Part shown: piece by piece, positions 45,437-55,600 of the stretch
Position numbering within the stretch: position 1 is the first letter of the stretch
Layout of the letters: the number at the start of each line of letters is the position of its first letter
Origin: an uncultured Bacteroidales bacterium
GTDB lineage: Bacteria > Bacteroidota > Bacteroidia > Bacteroidales > Bacteroidaceae
Assembly: GCA_937916465.1 (NCBI GenBank)
Contig: CALFTK010000011.1
Coordinates: forward strand, 62,001 to 126,000
Direction of reading: 5' to 3'
DNA length: 64,000 nucleotides
Notes under the pieces: generated by a model
Seen by the model: the letters and a program-made list of their open reading frames with translations, nothing else
Databases searched by the model: none
Told to the model about the DNA's origin: nothing
Program-made: the position numbers and the translations under genes

Positions 45437-48307
45437 ATGAAACGTTTTTTTTCTTATTTATTTGTTCTTATTACATTGCCATTTTTGGCTCAAGCACAAA
45501 ATGTTAACAATCACAATGTATCGGGTGTAATTATTGATGGCGAAAACGGAGAACCGCTCCCAATTGCTGCTGTACAAATTTTAGCTTTGCCCGACAGTTC
45601 GCAGGCAAAGGGTGTTGTTACTGATATGGATGGCGCCTTTTCTGCAACAAGTGTAAAGAATGGTAAGTATGTAATCAGAGTCTCTTACATAGGCTATAAG
45701 ACTAGTGATACTCCTTTGGAAATAACCGGTAAATCGGCTCGTAATATTGTTCTGGAAGATATAGAACTGTTTAGTGATGCCAACTTGCTGGCAGAGACTA
45801 CCATTACTGCAGAAGTACCAAAGGTGCAGGCTGTAAAAGATACTATTATGTTTAACAGTGCTGCATACAGACTATCAGAAGGTGCCAGCGTTCAAGAACT
45901 TATAAAGAAGTTGCCGGGTGTGGATGTTGATTCCGATGGTAATATTACTGTAAATGGTAAAGCTGTTACTCAGATTCTTATAAATGGTAAAGAGTATTTG
46001 GGTGATGATATAACTACACTTTTGGAGAACCTGCCTGCAAATGTGATAGATCGTCTGAAGACATACGAAAAGAAGAGTGATTTAGCTCGTATAACAGGTA
46101 TTGATGACGGTGAAGAGCAGACAGTTTTTGACCTTCAAACCAAAGAAGAGATGAAGGGCGGACTTCTGAATACATACGATGTGGCTTATGGTTCCGATTA
46201 CGGCGAACACAACCTGTACAATGGTCAGATTATGGCAAATCGCTTTACCGACCACAACCAGTTTACTCTTTATGCAAGTGCCAGTAACGTTATTGACCAG
46301 GGTATAGGTAATGGTGGACGTCAGTGGGGTGGTAACTACGGACAGAATACATATCAGGATTTGTCGGCAAGTTATTCATACGAAAACGAAAAGATAGAAG
46401 TTAATGGTAACGTTAGCGTAGGCCACAGAGCAAACGACTACAACACAAGAAGTAATTCTGAATATTTCTATGGTGCTACAAGTACCTTCTCAAATAGTTC
46501 TAGTAGAAATACAGATAATTCAGATAGATTCCGTACCAATTTCTATATAGAGTGGAAACCTGATACAATGACAAATATCATTATCAGACCTTATTTTAAT
46601 ACATCTAAATCAGGTAGCAGTTCAGAAAGTGCATCGGCTACCTTCAACAGTAATCCATACGATTTTATGGATGATCCACTGTATGATATGGAAGAAGATG
46701 AATATCGCTCAAAATATGATTCAATATTTGTGAACCGTAATACAGGACGTTCTACCAGTAATAGCGATAATATGTCAGGTGGTGGTTCTTTGCAGTTTAA
46801 CCGTCGTCTGAACGATGAAGGTAGAAATATTACCATACGTCTCTCTGGTGATTTTAACCGTGGTAATAGCGAAAGTTATTCATATAACACTACAGAATAT
46901 TATGTTTGGGACTCTCTGAACGTACGTAACCGTTTTACATATACTCCATCTAACAGTTATGGATATAGCGCACAGGCTATGTATTCAGAACCTCTGTTTG
47001 ACAAGGCCTTTTTGCAGTTAAGTTATCGTTTTAACTATAACTGGAATGAAAATGACCGTCAGACATACGCATTTGATGATATGGGGTATGGCTTTATGGA
47101 AAAACCTGATAACTACCGCGTGTATATGGATTCTACGTTGAGTAAATATGCCAGCTATACTACATTCCGTCACGATGCACAAATCAGTTTTAGAATTAAC
47201 AGAGAGAAGTTCCGTCTGAACACCGGTATCCGTCTGCAACCACAACAGACTCGTTTGGAATATACACAGAAAGAGCACTATTCTTTAACAAAGAACGTGT
47301 TTAACTGGAATCCAACATTCGATTTCCGTTATATGTTTACAGAGCATACTGAGATGCGTTTCCGTGTAAACGGTTCAAGTTCGCAACCATCAATGACAAA
47401 CTTGTTGCCTATTACCGATAACAGCAATCCGCTCTATATAACACAGGGTAATCCTAATTTGAAACCATCATTTTCATTTAATACACAGTTTAATTTCCAT
47501 ACATTCAATGTTGATAAGGAGAGTAGCTTTATGACAAATTTAAGCTATCGCAGAACTAACAATAGCATCAGTAACCGTGTGGAATATAACGAAGTAACCG
47601 GTGGATCTACTACTCGTCCTGAAAATATTGATGGAAACTGGAATACATCAGGTATGATAGGTGGTAACTTTGCATTGCCTGACAGAAGATTTACCTTCAA
47701 CCTATTTACTAATTTAAGCTATTCCAATCAGGTTGGTTTCTTGTATCAGAACAATGAGACATATAAGGCTGTGACAAAGTCGTTAAGTCCAAGACAGAAT
47801 ATACAGGCATCATTCCGTGATGAAAATTTTGAATTGACTCTGTTTGGTAATGCTTCTTTGAACCATTCTACAAACGATGTTAGAAATTCTGTGATAGATA
47901 ACTGGAACTTTAATTTTGGTGCATACGGTGTTGTGGTATTCCCTTGGGATATTCGTTTGATGTATGATGTATTTAATACAAGCCGTCGCGGATATGATGA
48001 TGATACATATAATACCGATGAACTTATTATCAATGCAGAACTTTCAAAAGCGTTCCTAAAGAACAAATCTGCAATTATATCAGTACAGGCTTTCGACCTT
48101 TTGGGACAGCGTAAGAACTATTCACAATGGGTAGGAGCGACCAGCCGTAGTGAAAGTGAATACAATTCAATAAACCAGTACTTTATGGTTCACTTTGTCT
48201 ATAAACTGAATATATTTAATGGTAAATTGGTTCAGGAAGACGAAGAAGAGGATGATAGAAGACCTGGCGGATATGGTCGTCATGGTGGCAATAGATACAG
48301 ACGCTAA
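45437..48307 (+). CDS. Outer-membrane barrel protein with CarboxypepD_reg-like domain (OMP_b-brl_3 family)
   Basis: 957 residues from ATG at 45437, where a signal peptide (ending LAQAQ) starts. About 25-110 is a carboxypeptidase-regulatory-like domain (GVIIDGENGEPLPIAAV). About 130-240 is a TonB-plug-like region with LIKKLPGVDVDSDGNITVNGKAV. A large beta barrel with many aromatic-rich strands follows, ending in an acidic then Gly/Arg-rich tail (about 945-957). This family resembles TonB-dependent receptors without being a SusC; cargo unknown. Confidence 0.87.
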   Translation: MKRFFSYLFVLITLPFLAQAQNVNNHNVSGVIIDGENGEPLPIAAVQILALPDSSQAKGVVTDMDGAFSATSVKNGKYVIRVSYIGYKTSDTPLEITGKSARNIVLEDIELFSDANLLAETTITAEVPKVQAVKDTIMFNSAAYRLSEGASVQELIKKLPGVDVDSDGNITVNGKAVTQILINGKEYLGDDITTLLENLPANVIDRLKTYEKKSDLARITGIDDGEEQTVFDLQTKEEMKGGLLNTYDVAYGSDYGEHNLYNGQIMANRFTDHNQFTLYASASNVIDQGIGNGGRQWGGNYGQNTYQDLSASYSYENEKIEVNGNVSVGHRANDYNTRSNSEYFYGATSTFSNSSSRNTDNSDRFRTNFYIEWKPDTMTNIIIRPYFNTSKSGSSSESASATFNSNPYDFMDDPLYDMEEDEYRSKYDSIFVNRNTGRSTSNSDNMSGGGSLQFNRRLNDEGRNITIRLSGDFNRGNSESYSYNTTEYYVWDSLNVRNRFTYTPSNSYGYSAQAMYSEPLFDKAFLQLSYRFNYNWNENDRQTYAFDDMGYGFMEKPDNYRVYMDSTLSKYASYTTFRHDAQISFRINREKFRLNTGIRLQPQQTRLEYTQKEHYSLTKNVFNWNPTFDFRYMFTEHTEMRFRVNGSSSQPSMTNLLPITDNSNPLYITQGNPNLKPSFSFNTQFNFHTFNVDKESSFMTNLSYRRTNNSISNRVEYNEVTGGSTTRPENIDGNWNTSGMIGGNFALPDRRFTFNLFTNLSYSNQVGFLYQNNETYKAVTKSLSPRQNIQASFRDENFELTLFGNASLNHSTNDVRNSVIDNWNFNFGAYGVVVFPWDIRLMYDVFNTSRRGYDDDTYNTDELIINAELSKAFLKNKSAIISVQAFDLLGQRKNYSQWVGATSRSESEYNSINQYFMVHFVYKLNIFNGKLVQEDEEEDDRRPGGYGRHGGNRYRR

Positions 48308-48325
48308 ACCAACACCTTATTATAT

Positions 48326-49222
48326 ATGATAAGTGAAAAAAAGCTAAGAAGTTATACATTACCCGTCGCAATAGCGGCGGGGTTGCTTTTTCATGACTTT
48401 TTATCATCATACCGTTTCTTAGTGCCATATCTGCTCTTTGGTATGATGTTTTTTACTTGTTCCAAAATATCTGTTAAAGATGTAAAGTTACATCCTATGC
48501 ATGGCATTTTGTTACTCTTTCAGATTTTGGTAGGAGTGGCAGTTTATTTAGTTTTACGTCCTATAAACGAAGAATTGGCGCAGGGTCTGATGATTTGTGT
48601 GTTCGCACCCGTAGCCACAGCATCGCCTGTTGTGGGTGGGCTATTAGGAGCAAATGTAACGGTTATGACAACTTACGTGCTAATTAGTAATGTTGTAGTT
48701 GCTTTGCTTGCACCGCTCTTTTTCAGTATTATTATGCCCGATTCCGGAGTTACGTTTTTTACATCGTTTCTGCATATATCAAAAAGCACTCTAATGCTGT
48801 TGATTTTGCCCATTGTTATCTCGTTGTTAATAAAGAAATATACTCCAAAAGGGTTCGAAGTAGTGAAAAGGTTGCAGCCAGTATCATTCTATCTGTGGGC
48901 TGTATGTATGATGGTGCTTATTGGTTCTACTATTCATACCATAATGATACAGGAGAATAGTAATTACCTGTTGGAACTTATAATGATAGTTGGGGCATTG
49001 TTGATTTGTATAGTACAGTTCTCTTTAGGAAGGAAATTGGGTACTAAATATGGTGATATGGTTGCCGGCAGGCAAATGATGGGCCAGAAAAATACCGGTA
49101 TTGCTATATGGTTGGCTATGGCATACTTAACCCCAATGTCCACAGTAGCGCCTACAGCCTATATTATTTGGCAAAACTTAATGAATAGCTACGAAATCTG
49201 GAAAGACTCTCGCAAAAAATAG
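48326..49222 (+). CDS. Bile acid:sodium symporter (BASS) family protein
   Basis: 298 residues with about nine to ten hydrophobic segments; the MICVFAPVATASPVVGGLLGANV segment matches the BASS signature and QMMGQKNTGIAIWLAM is the second crossover-like motif. Family members carry organic anions with sodium; the substrate is unknown. Eighteen bases after the barrel gene. Confidence 0.85.
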   Translation: MISEKKLRSYTLPVAIAAGLLFHDFLSSYRFLVPYLLFGMMFFTCSKISVKDVKLHPMHGILLLFQILVGVAVYLVLRPINEELAQGLMICVFAPVATASPVVGGLLGANVTVMTTYVLISNVVVALLAPLFFSIIMPDSGVTFFTSFLHISKSTLMLLILPIVISLLIKKYTPKGFEVVKRLQPVSFYLWAVCMMVLIGSTIHTIMIQENSNYLLELIMIVGALLICIVQFSLGRKLGTKYGDMVAGRQMMGQKNTGIAIWLAMAYLTPMSTVAPTAYIIWQNLMNSYEIWKDSRKK

Positions 49223-49234
49223 TTGGTGGGGAAT

Positions 49235-49250
49235 AGTCCCGTCTTCGGCT
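49235..49250 (+). repeat. 16-bp copy of the tRNA-Thr 3' end, inverted relative to the tRNA
   Basis: AGTCCCGTCTTCGGCT is the exact reverse complement of 49402-49417 on the plus strand, i.e. the same sequence as the 3' end of the tRNA-Thr transcript but on the opposite strand. A shorter 14-bp copy lies at 49382-49395. Two REP-like units lie between these copies. Confidence 0.8.
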
Positions 49251-49265
49251 AATAGAGCCATAAAA

Positions 49266-49302
49266 GATTAATTGGTCCGTAGGACGCTTCCGGAGGAAGC
49301 CA
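49266..49302. repeat. REP-like palindromic unit 2
   Basis: GATTAATTG, then GTCC-GTA-GGAC (49275-49285) and GCTTCC-GGA-GGAAGC (49286-49300). Stem bases differ from unit 1 but remain paired. Confidence 0.72.
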
Positions 49303-49327
49303 ATATAAAAAAGGTCTTATTAATCGA

Positions 49328-49366
49328 AGATTAATTGGTCCGAAGGACGCATCCGTTAGGATGCCA
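49328..49366. repeat. REP-like palindromic unit 3
   Basis: GATTAATTG, then GTCC-GAA-GGAC (49338-49348) and GCATCC-GTTA-GGATGC (49349-49364). Same design as units 1 and 2. Confidence 0.75.
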
Positions 49367-49381
49367 AAGTAGATAAGGATT

Positions 49382-49395
49382 AGTCCCGTCTTCGG
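49382..49395 (+). repeat. 14-bp inverted copy of the tRNA-Thr 3' end
   Basis: AGTCCCGTCTTCGG is complementary to 49404-49417, eight bases away, so the precursor tRNA transcript could pair its 3' trailer with the mature 3' end. Confidence 0.8.
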
Positions 49396-49401
49396 TCGTA
49401 G

Positions 49402-49476
<75 letters not shown>

Positions 49477-49562
49477 TTAAAATCGACTGCGAAGATAGAA
49501 AAAAATTGTGATATTGTTGAAAACAATTTTTAGGTAGGATGATATTATTAAAATAAAAAGAG

Positions 49563-49570
49563 TAATTTTG
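49563..49570 (+). promoter_or_regulatory. Promoter -7 box of the purF-carAB leader
   Basis: TAATTTTG; predicted transcription start about 49576, only about five bases before the leader ORF. Confidence 0.55.
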
Positions 49571-49580
49571 CACACGAATT

Positions 49581-49661
49581 ATGAAACAGAAACAGATGGA
49601 CATATTTACAATACATAGAAGTGATATTGTTTGTAAGCAACAATTGTCCCTGTTTTTTTGA
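49581..49661 (+). CDS. Putative leader peptide of the purF-carAB operon
   Basis: A 26-codon ORF begins about five bases after the predicted transcription start. It reads MKQKQMDIF near the N-terminus and VCKQQLSLFF at the end, with Gln at positions 3, 5, 20 and 21. PurF and CarA both use glutamine as amide donor. Its second half overlaps a terminator-like hairpin, and its stop codon immediately follows the T run. Whether it is translated or senses anything is unproven; the ORF could be chance. Confidence 0.4.
   Translation: MKQKQMDIFTIHRSDIVCKQQLSLFF
49591..49659 (+). terminator. Terminator-like hairpin in the purF leader
   Basis: AACAG-GGACA (49591-49602, two-base bulge) pairs with TGTCC-CTGTT (49645-49654), enclosing a smaller hairpin ATTG.TTG/CAACAAT, followed by a run of seven T. 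Placed after the promoter and before purF, it would end transcription early. Confidence 0.6.
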
Positions 49662-49663
49662 AG

Positions 49664-49697
49664 GAGAGTCTGCATATTGCATATTCTCTTTTTTTTT
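49664..49697 (+). terminator. Second hairpin with T run in the purF leader
   Basis: GAGAGTCTGCATAT... folds against ...ATATTCTC with a short outer stem GAGA/TCTC, followed by nine or so T, about 40 bases before the purF start codon. Confidence 0.45.
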
Positions 49698-49735
49698 ACT
49701 TGTATAATTGGTAACTAATATAAAGTAAAAGATCG

Positions 49736-51616
49736 ATGGAACCGTTGAGGCATAATTGCGGAATGGTAATGGTAAGGCTTCTTAAGCCAATGAGCCATTA
49801 TAGAAAGAAGTATAACTCCATTCAGTATGGTTTGAGTCGTCTCTATCTGATGATGGAGAAACAGAAGAATCGTGGTCAGGAGGGTGCCGGTATAGCAGCT
49901 GTTAAACTTGTTGCAAATCCGGGTGAAGATTATATGTATCGTGAAAGAGCGTTGGGAGCGGGAGCCATCAGTGAAATTTTTGATGGAATTCAGTCGCAGT
50001 TGGCTAAAGCTACTCCTGAACAGTTGGCCAGCGATAAATATGTAATGAGAAACTATCCGTTTATAGGAGATCTCTATCTGGGTCATCTACGCTACTCATC
50101 GGGTGGACGCAACTCAATATCGGATGTTCATCCCTTCTTAAGAAGAAATAACTGGCGCGCCAAGAATCTGGCCCTATGCGGTAACTTTACTATAACAAAT
50201 GAACACGAAGTCTTTCAGGAGATAATCTCTAAAGGACAGCATCCAAGAAGTTATACCAGCAGCTATTTTATGCTGGAACAGGTTGGACATCGTCTGGACA
50301 GAGAGGTGGAAAGAGTGTTTAAGATTGCTGAAGAAAAGGGATTGCAAGGTGTTGATATTACAAACTTCATAGACGAGAATGTAGATATGGCAAATGTGCT
50401 TGCTACATCAAGTCCTGTTTGGGATGGTGGCTATGTAATAGGTGGTATTACCGGTAGTGGCGAATCTTTTGCAATACGTGACCCATGGGGCATAAGAACA
50501 GCATTTTGGTATAAAGACGATGAGATTATAGTTGTAGCATCGGAACGTCCTGCTATTCAAACATCGTTGAATATTGAAGCAGATAAGGTTCATGAATTAC
50601 AACCCGGTCAGGCTATTCTTATCAATAAAAAGGGTGAAATGCGTTTGGAACAGATTATTCCTCAAAAAGCCATGCTCTCCTGTTCTTTTGAACGTGTTTA
50701 TTTTAGCCGCGGAAACGATACCGATATCTATCTGGAAAGAAAGGAGTTGGGACGTCAGCTTGTTGAACCGGTTTTGAAAGCAATAGATAACGATGTTGAC
50801 CATGCTGTATTCTCATTTATTCCTAATACAGCCGAAGTTGCATCGTTTGGTTTGGTGGAAGGTTTTGAACAATATCTGAATAGAAAAAAGATTGAAGATA
50901 TTAAGGCTTTGGGTGATCATCCAAAATCGGAAGATATAGAGCGTATTCTCTCTAAGCGTGTACGTAATGAAAAGGTGGCATGGAAAGATATCAAACTGCG
51001 TACATTCATTACAGCTGGCAATAGCCGTAACGAACTTGCCGCTCACGTTTATGATATTACATATGGCAGTCTGGAAAAGAATGTAGATAATCTGGTAATC
51101 ATAGATGACAGTATAGTACGTGGTACAACACTGCGTGAAAGTATTATTTACATACTTGACAGGTTATCGCCAAAACGTATAGTGATAGTATCTTCTTCAC
51201 CACAGGTTAGATACCCTGACTATTACGGTATTGATATGTCTAGTATGGATCATTTCATAGCCTTTAAAGCAGCATTGGCATTGCTTGAAGAGCGTGGAAT
51301 GTGGCATCTTGTTACTGATGTTTACTGCAAGTGTAGAGAACAACTTACCAAAGCACCTGCAGAACGCGTGAATTGTGTTAAAGAGATATATGCACCATTT
51401 ACAGAAGAGGAGATTTCTGATAAGATAGTGGAACTGCTTACTCCTCCAAATGTAAAGGCAGAAGTTAAGATTGTATATCAGACACTTGATGGTTTACATA
51501 AGGCTTGTCCAAACCATCCCGGTGATTGGTATTTCAGTGGTGATTTCCCTACACCTGGTGGAACTCTACTTGTGAATAAAGCATTTATAGATTATTACGA
51601 ACAATACAATAAATAA
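49736..51616 (+). CDS. purF: Amidophosphoribosyltransferase (Bacteroidetes long form)
   Basis: 626 residues. Begins MEPLRHNCGMVMVRLLKP with the likely catalytic Cys at position 8 after a short propeptide. The glutamine amidotransferase half has NRGQEGAG, GHLRYSSGGRNS, LCGNFTITN. The phosphoribosyltransferase half has VIIDDSIVRGTT, the PRPP loop. About 120 residues longer than E. coli PurF, as is usual in this phylum. Makes phosphoribosylamine from PRPP and glutamine. Stop codon overlaps the carA start by one base. Confidence 0.93.
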   Translation: MEPLRHNCGMVMVRLLKPMSHYRKKYNSIQYGLSRLYLMMEKQKNRGQEGAGIAAVKLVANPGEDYMYRERALGAGAISEIFDGIQSQLAKATPEQLASDKYVMRNYPFIGDLYLGHLRYSSGGRNSISDVHPFLRRNNWRAKNLALCGNFTITNEHEVFQEIISKGQHPRSYTSSYFMLEQVGHRLDREVERVFKIAEEKGLQGVDITNFIDENVDMANVLATSSPVWDGGYVIGGITGSGESFAIRDPWGIRTAFWYKDDEIIVVASERPAIQTSLNIEADKVHELQPGQAILINKKGEMRLEQIIPQKAMLSCSFERVYFSRGNDTDIYLERKELGRQLVEPVLKAIDNDVDHAVFSFIPNTAEVASFGLVEGFEQYLNRKKIEDIKALGDHPKSEDIERILSKRVRNEKVAWKDIKLRTFITAGNSRNELAAHVYDITYGSLEKNVDNLVIIDDSIVRGTTLRESIIYILDRLSPKRIVIVSSSPQVRYPDYYGIDMSSMDHFIAFKAALALLEERGMWHLVTDVYCKCREQLTKAPAERVNCVKEIYAPFTEEEISDKIVELLTPPNVKAEVKIVYQTLDGLHKACPNHPGDWYFSGDFPTPGGTLLVNKAFIDYYEQYNK

Positions 51617-52680
51617 TGAAAGTATCACTTATTTTAGCCGACGGCACCTGCTTTGAAGGTGAAGCTTTTGGTTATCAGCAGCCTACAAGTGGCGAATTGG
51701 TGTTCAATACAAGTATGACCGGATATCCGGAACTTATGACCGACCCTTCGTCAGACGGACAGTTACTGGTAATGACTTACCCTGTGATTGGTAATTATGG
51801 TGTTCAACCTATGGAGAAAGATGAATATGGCTTGGTTACAAATGCTGAGAGTGACCATATTCATGTCAATGCTCTTATAGTTAGTGACTATAGTGAATAC
51901 TATAGCCATTGGAATGCCAAAGAGTCATTAGAAGAGTGGATGATTCGTGAAAAGGTGGTAGGAATTAGTGGTGTTGATACTCGCGAATTGGCAAAACATA
52001 TCAGACTGCATGGCTGCATGGCTGCCAGAGTGGTCTTTGAAAATATGCCAAAACCTGCTGAATATTCATACACTAATCTTATAAGTAAAGTTTCTTGTAC
52101 AGAACCTATTACTTATCAGCCCGGAAAAGATAAAACAGTAGTTGTGTTGGATTGCGGAATACGCGCTAGTGTACTACGTTGCCTGTTGCAACAAGATATA
52201 ACAGTAGTTCGTGTTCCTTGGAATTACGATTTTACATCTATGGATTATGATGGCCTGTTTATAAGTAATGGACCTGGTAATCCAAGCTACTGCGGTGAAA
52301 CAATAGCAATTATACAGAAGGCTATGGCCGAAAAAGCGGACAAACCTGTGCTTGGTATAGATATGGGATGCTTATTGTTAGGACTTGCTGCAGGTATGGA
52401 TACATATAAACTGAAGTTCGGTCATCATACACATAATCAGCCTGTACAGTTGGCAGGAACTGATCGTTGCTATATAACAACCCAGAATCATAACTATGCA
52501 ATAAGGGAAGAATCTATTGTAGGCCATTGGAAGGTCTATATGAAGAATCTGCATGACGGTTCTATTGAGGGTATTTATCATACTCTTAAACCATGGGTAG
52601 GAACAATGTTCCATTCTGAATCGGACGTGATAGATACAGATGTGAGCTTTATCTATGATGATTTTATCTCTAAACTGTAA
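51616..52680 (+). CDS. carA: Carbamoyl-phosphate synthase small subunit
   Basis: 354 residues: N-terminal CPSase domain (EGEAFGYQQPTSGELVFNTSMTGYPE) and C-terminal class I glutamine amidotransferase. In place of the usual catalytic Cys context GICLGHQ this copy shows GIDMGCLLLG, with the catalytic Cys two to three residues shifted; the downstream His/Glu region is FHSESD. The motif is altered enough to warrant checking. Supplies ammonia from glutamine to CarB. Confidence 0.88.
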   Translation: MKVSLILADGTCFEGEAFGYQQPTSGELVFNTSMTGYPELMTDPSSDGQLLVMTYPVIGNYGVQPMEKDEYGLVTNAESDHIHVNALIVSDYSEYYSHWNAKESLEEWMIREKVVGISGVDTRELAKHIRLHGCMAARVVFENMPKPAEYSYTNLISKVSCTEPITYQPGKDKTVVVLDCGIRASVLRCLLQQDITVVRVPWNYDFTSMDYDGLFISNGPGNPSYCGETIAIIQKAMAEKADKPVLGIDMGCLLLGLAAGMDTYKLKFGHHTHNQPVQLAGTDRCYITTQNHNYAIREESIVGHWKVYMKNLHDGSIEGIYHTLKPWVGTMFHSESDVIDTDVSFIYDDFISKL

Positions 52681-52689
52681 TTTTTGACT

Positions 52690-55600
52690 ATGACTGATAA
52701 TAAAAAGATAAACAAGGTGCTTCTGCTGGGTTCTGGTGCCCTGAAGATAGGTGAAGCAGGTGAATTTGACTATTCAGGTTCTCAAGCGTTAAAGGCTTTG
52801 AAGGAGGAGAATATTGAGACTGTTCTTATAAATCCAAATATTGCAACAGTTCAGACCAGTGAAGGTGTTGCCGATAAGGTTTATTTTCTTCCTGTAACTC
52901 CTTTCTTTGTAGAGAAAGTTATAGCAAAAGAACGTCCTGATGCAATACTTTTGGCATTTGGTGGACAGACCGCATTAAACTGTGGCGTGTCTTTATATCA
53001 GGCAGGTGTATTTGAAAAGTATAATGTTCAGGTGTTGGGAACACAGGTACAGGCCATAATGGATACCGAAGACCGTGAACTCTTTATAGAACGTCTGGAT
53101 GAAATAGGAGTTGAAACTATTAAGTCGCATGCTGTTGAGAGTATGGAAGATGCGCGTGCAGCAGCAAAAGAACTGGGTTATCCGGTAATTATCCGTTCAG
53201 CATACGCACTTGGAGGTCTGGGTTCAGGTTTCTGCGATAATGAAGAGGAACTTAACAAACTGGCTGAAAAATCGTTCTCATTCTCACCTCAGATTCTTGT
53301 AGAAAAGAGCTTGAAAGGCTGGAAAGAGATTGAATTTGAAATTGTTCGTGATAAAAATGATAACTGCATTATAGTATGTAGCATGGAGAACTTCGATCCA
53401 CTGGGAATACATACCGGTGAAAGTATTGTAGTTGCTCCTACACAGACATTAACCGCACATGAAGTTCAGAAACTGTGTGAAATAGGTACACGTGTGGCTC
53501 GTCACGTGGGTATAGTAGGTGAATGTAACATTCAGTTTGCTTTCGATCCACAGTCTGAAGAGTATCGTGTAATTGAAGTTAATGCTCGTCTTAGCCGTTC
53601 GTCTGCTCTTGCTTCAAAGGCTACAGGTTATCCATTGGCATTTGTGGCTTGTAAGTTGGGCTTGGGCTATAGCCTGTATGAATTGAAGAACTCAATAACA
53701 AAGACTACAACCGATTTCTTTGAACCATCTGTTGACTATGTGGTTTGTAAGATTCCACGTTGGGACCTTTCAAAATTCCATGGTGTAGATAAAGAACTTG
53801 GTTCAAGTATGAAATCTGTGGGCGAAGTTATGTCTATAGGTCGTTCATTCGAAGAGGTTATTCAGAAGGGTATCCGTATGATTAACCAGGGAATGCACGG
53901 TTTTGTAGAGAATAAAACTCTTACTTTCAAGAATTTGGATCAGGCTCTGAAAGAACCTACAGATAAACGTCTGTTTGCTATCAGTCAGGCTCTTGAAAGC
54001 GGCTATTCAATAGATAAGATTTATGAACTTACTAAAATAGATAAGTGGTTCCTGAATCGTTTGAAGAAAATTACAGATATATCAGCTGAACTGCACGCTG
54101 TAAACGGTATTGAAAATCTTAGCAAGGATCTGCTTAAAAAGGCGAAACGTGCCGGTTTCTCCGATTTCCAGATTTCTCGTGCTTTAGGTATTGAGAAGAA
54201 AGTAGGTTCTGAACAGGGTATTTTGGAAATTCGTAACCTGCGTAAACAGTTAGGCGTTCTTCCATACGTTAAGCAGATTGATACATTAGGTGGCGAATAT
54301 GCAGCACAGGCCAATTATCTGTATATGACATATAATGGTTGTGCTCACGATATTCCATTTATGGACGATAAGAAATCCATTATAGTACTTGGTTCCGGTG
54401 CATACAGAATTGGTTCATCAGTAGAGTTTGACTGGTGTGGTGTTCAAGCTTTGAATACAGTACGTAAAGAGGGTTATAGAAATATTATGATTAACTGTAA
54501 TCCTGAAACAGTTTCTACTGACTACGACGTTTGTGACCGTCTCTTCTTTGATGAATTGTCATTTGAACGTGTAATGGACGTTATAGAGTTGGAAAATCCG
54601 TATGGTGTGATAGTATCTACCGGTGGTCAGATTCCAAATAACCTTGCAATGCGTCTTGATGGTATGAATGTTCCTATTCTTGGTACATCTGCAAAGTGTA
54701 TAGACAATGCGGAAGATAGAGAGAAATTCTCTGCTATGCTTGACAGAATAGGGGTTGATCAGCCGGAATGGAGCGAATTGACATCAATGGATGACATTAA
54801 ACAGTTTATTGACAGAGTAGGTTTCCCTGTATTGGTGCGTCCTTCATACGTCCTTTCAGGTGCTGCAATGAATGTATGCAGCAATCAGGATGAATTGGAG
54901 CGTTTCTTGCAGTTGGCTGCCGATGTTTCAAAACAGCATCCTGTTGTAGTAAGCCGTTTCATTGAACATGCCAAAGAGGTTGAAATGGATGCTGTAGCTA
55001 AGGATGGTGAAATTATAGCATACGCAATAAGTGAACATATAGAATTTGCCGGTGTTCATTCAGGTGATGCTACCATACAGTTCCCACCTCAGAAACTTTA
55101 TGTTGAGACTGTGAAACGTATTAAACGTATCAGCCGTCAGATTGCAAAAGAACTTCAGATTAGCGGTCCGTTCAATATCCAGTATCTTGCAAAAGAGAAT
55201 GATATTAAAGTTATTGAATGTAACCTACGTGCTTCCAGAAGTTTCCCATTTGTTAGTAAGGTTCTTAAGATTAATCTTATAGAGATTGCTACAAAGGTTA
55301 TGTTGGGTATTCCAGTGGAAGTTCCTGAAAAGAGCCTGTTTGATGTAGATTATGTAGGTATTAAGGCTTCACAATTCTCATTCAACAGATTGCAGAAAGC
55401 TGACCCTGTACTGGGTGTGGATATGGCTTCTACAGGTGAAGTAGGCTGTTTGGGCGACGATTCTCGTTATGCAATTCTTGAATCTATGCTTTCAGTAGGT
55501 CATCGTATTCCGGCAAAGAATATCTTACTATCAACAGGTTCTGCAAAACAGAAGGCAGATATGCTTGATGCTGCAAAACTGTTGAGCGAAAAGGGATATA

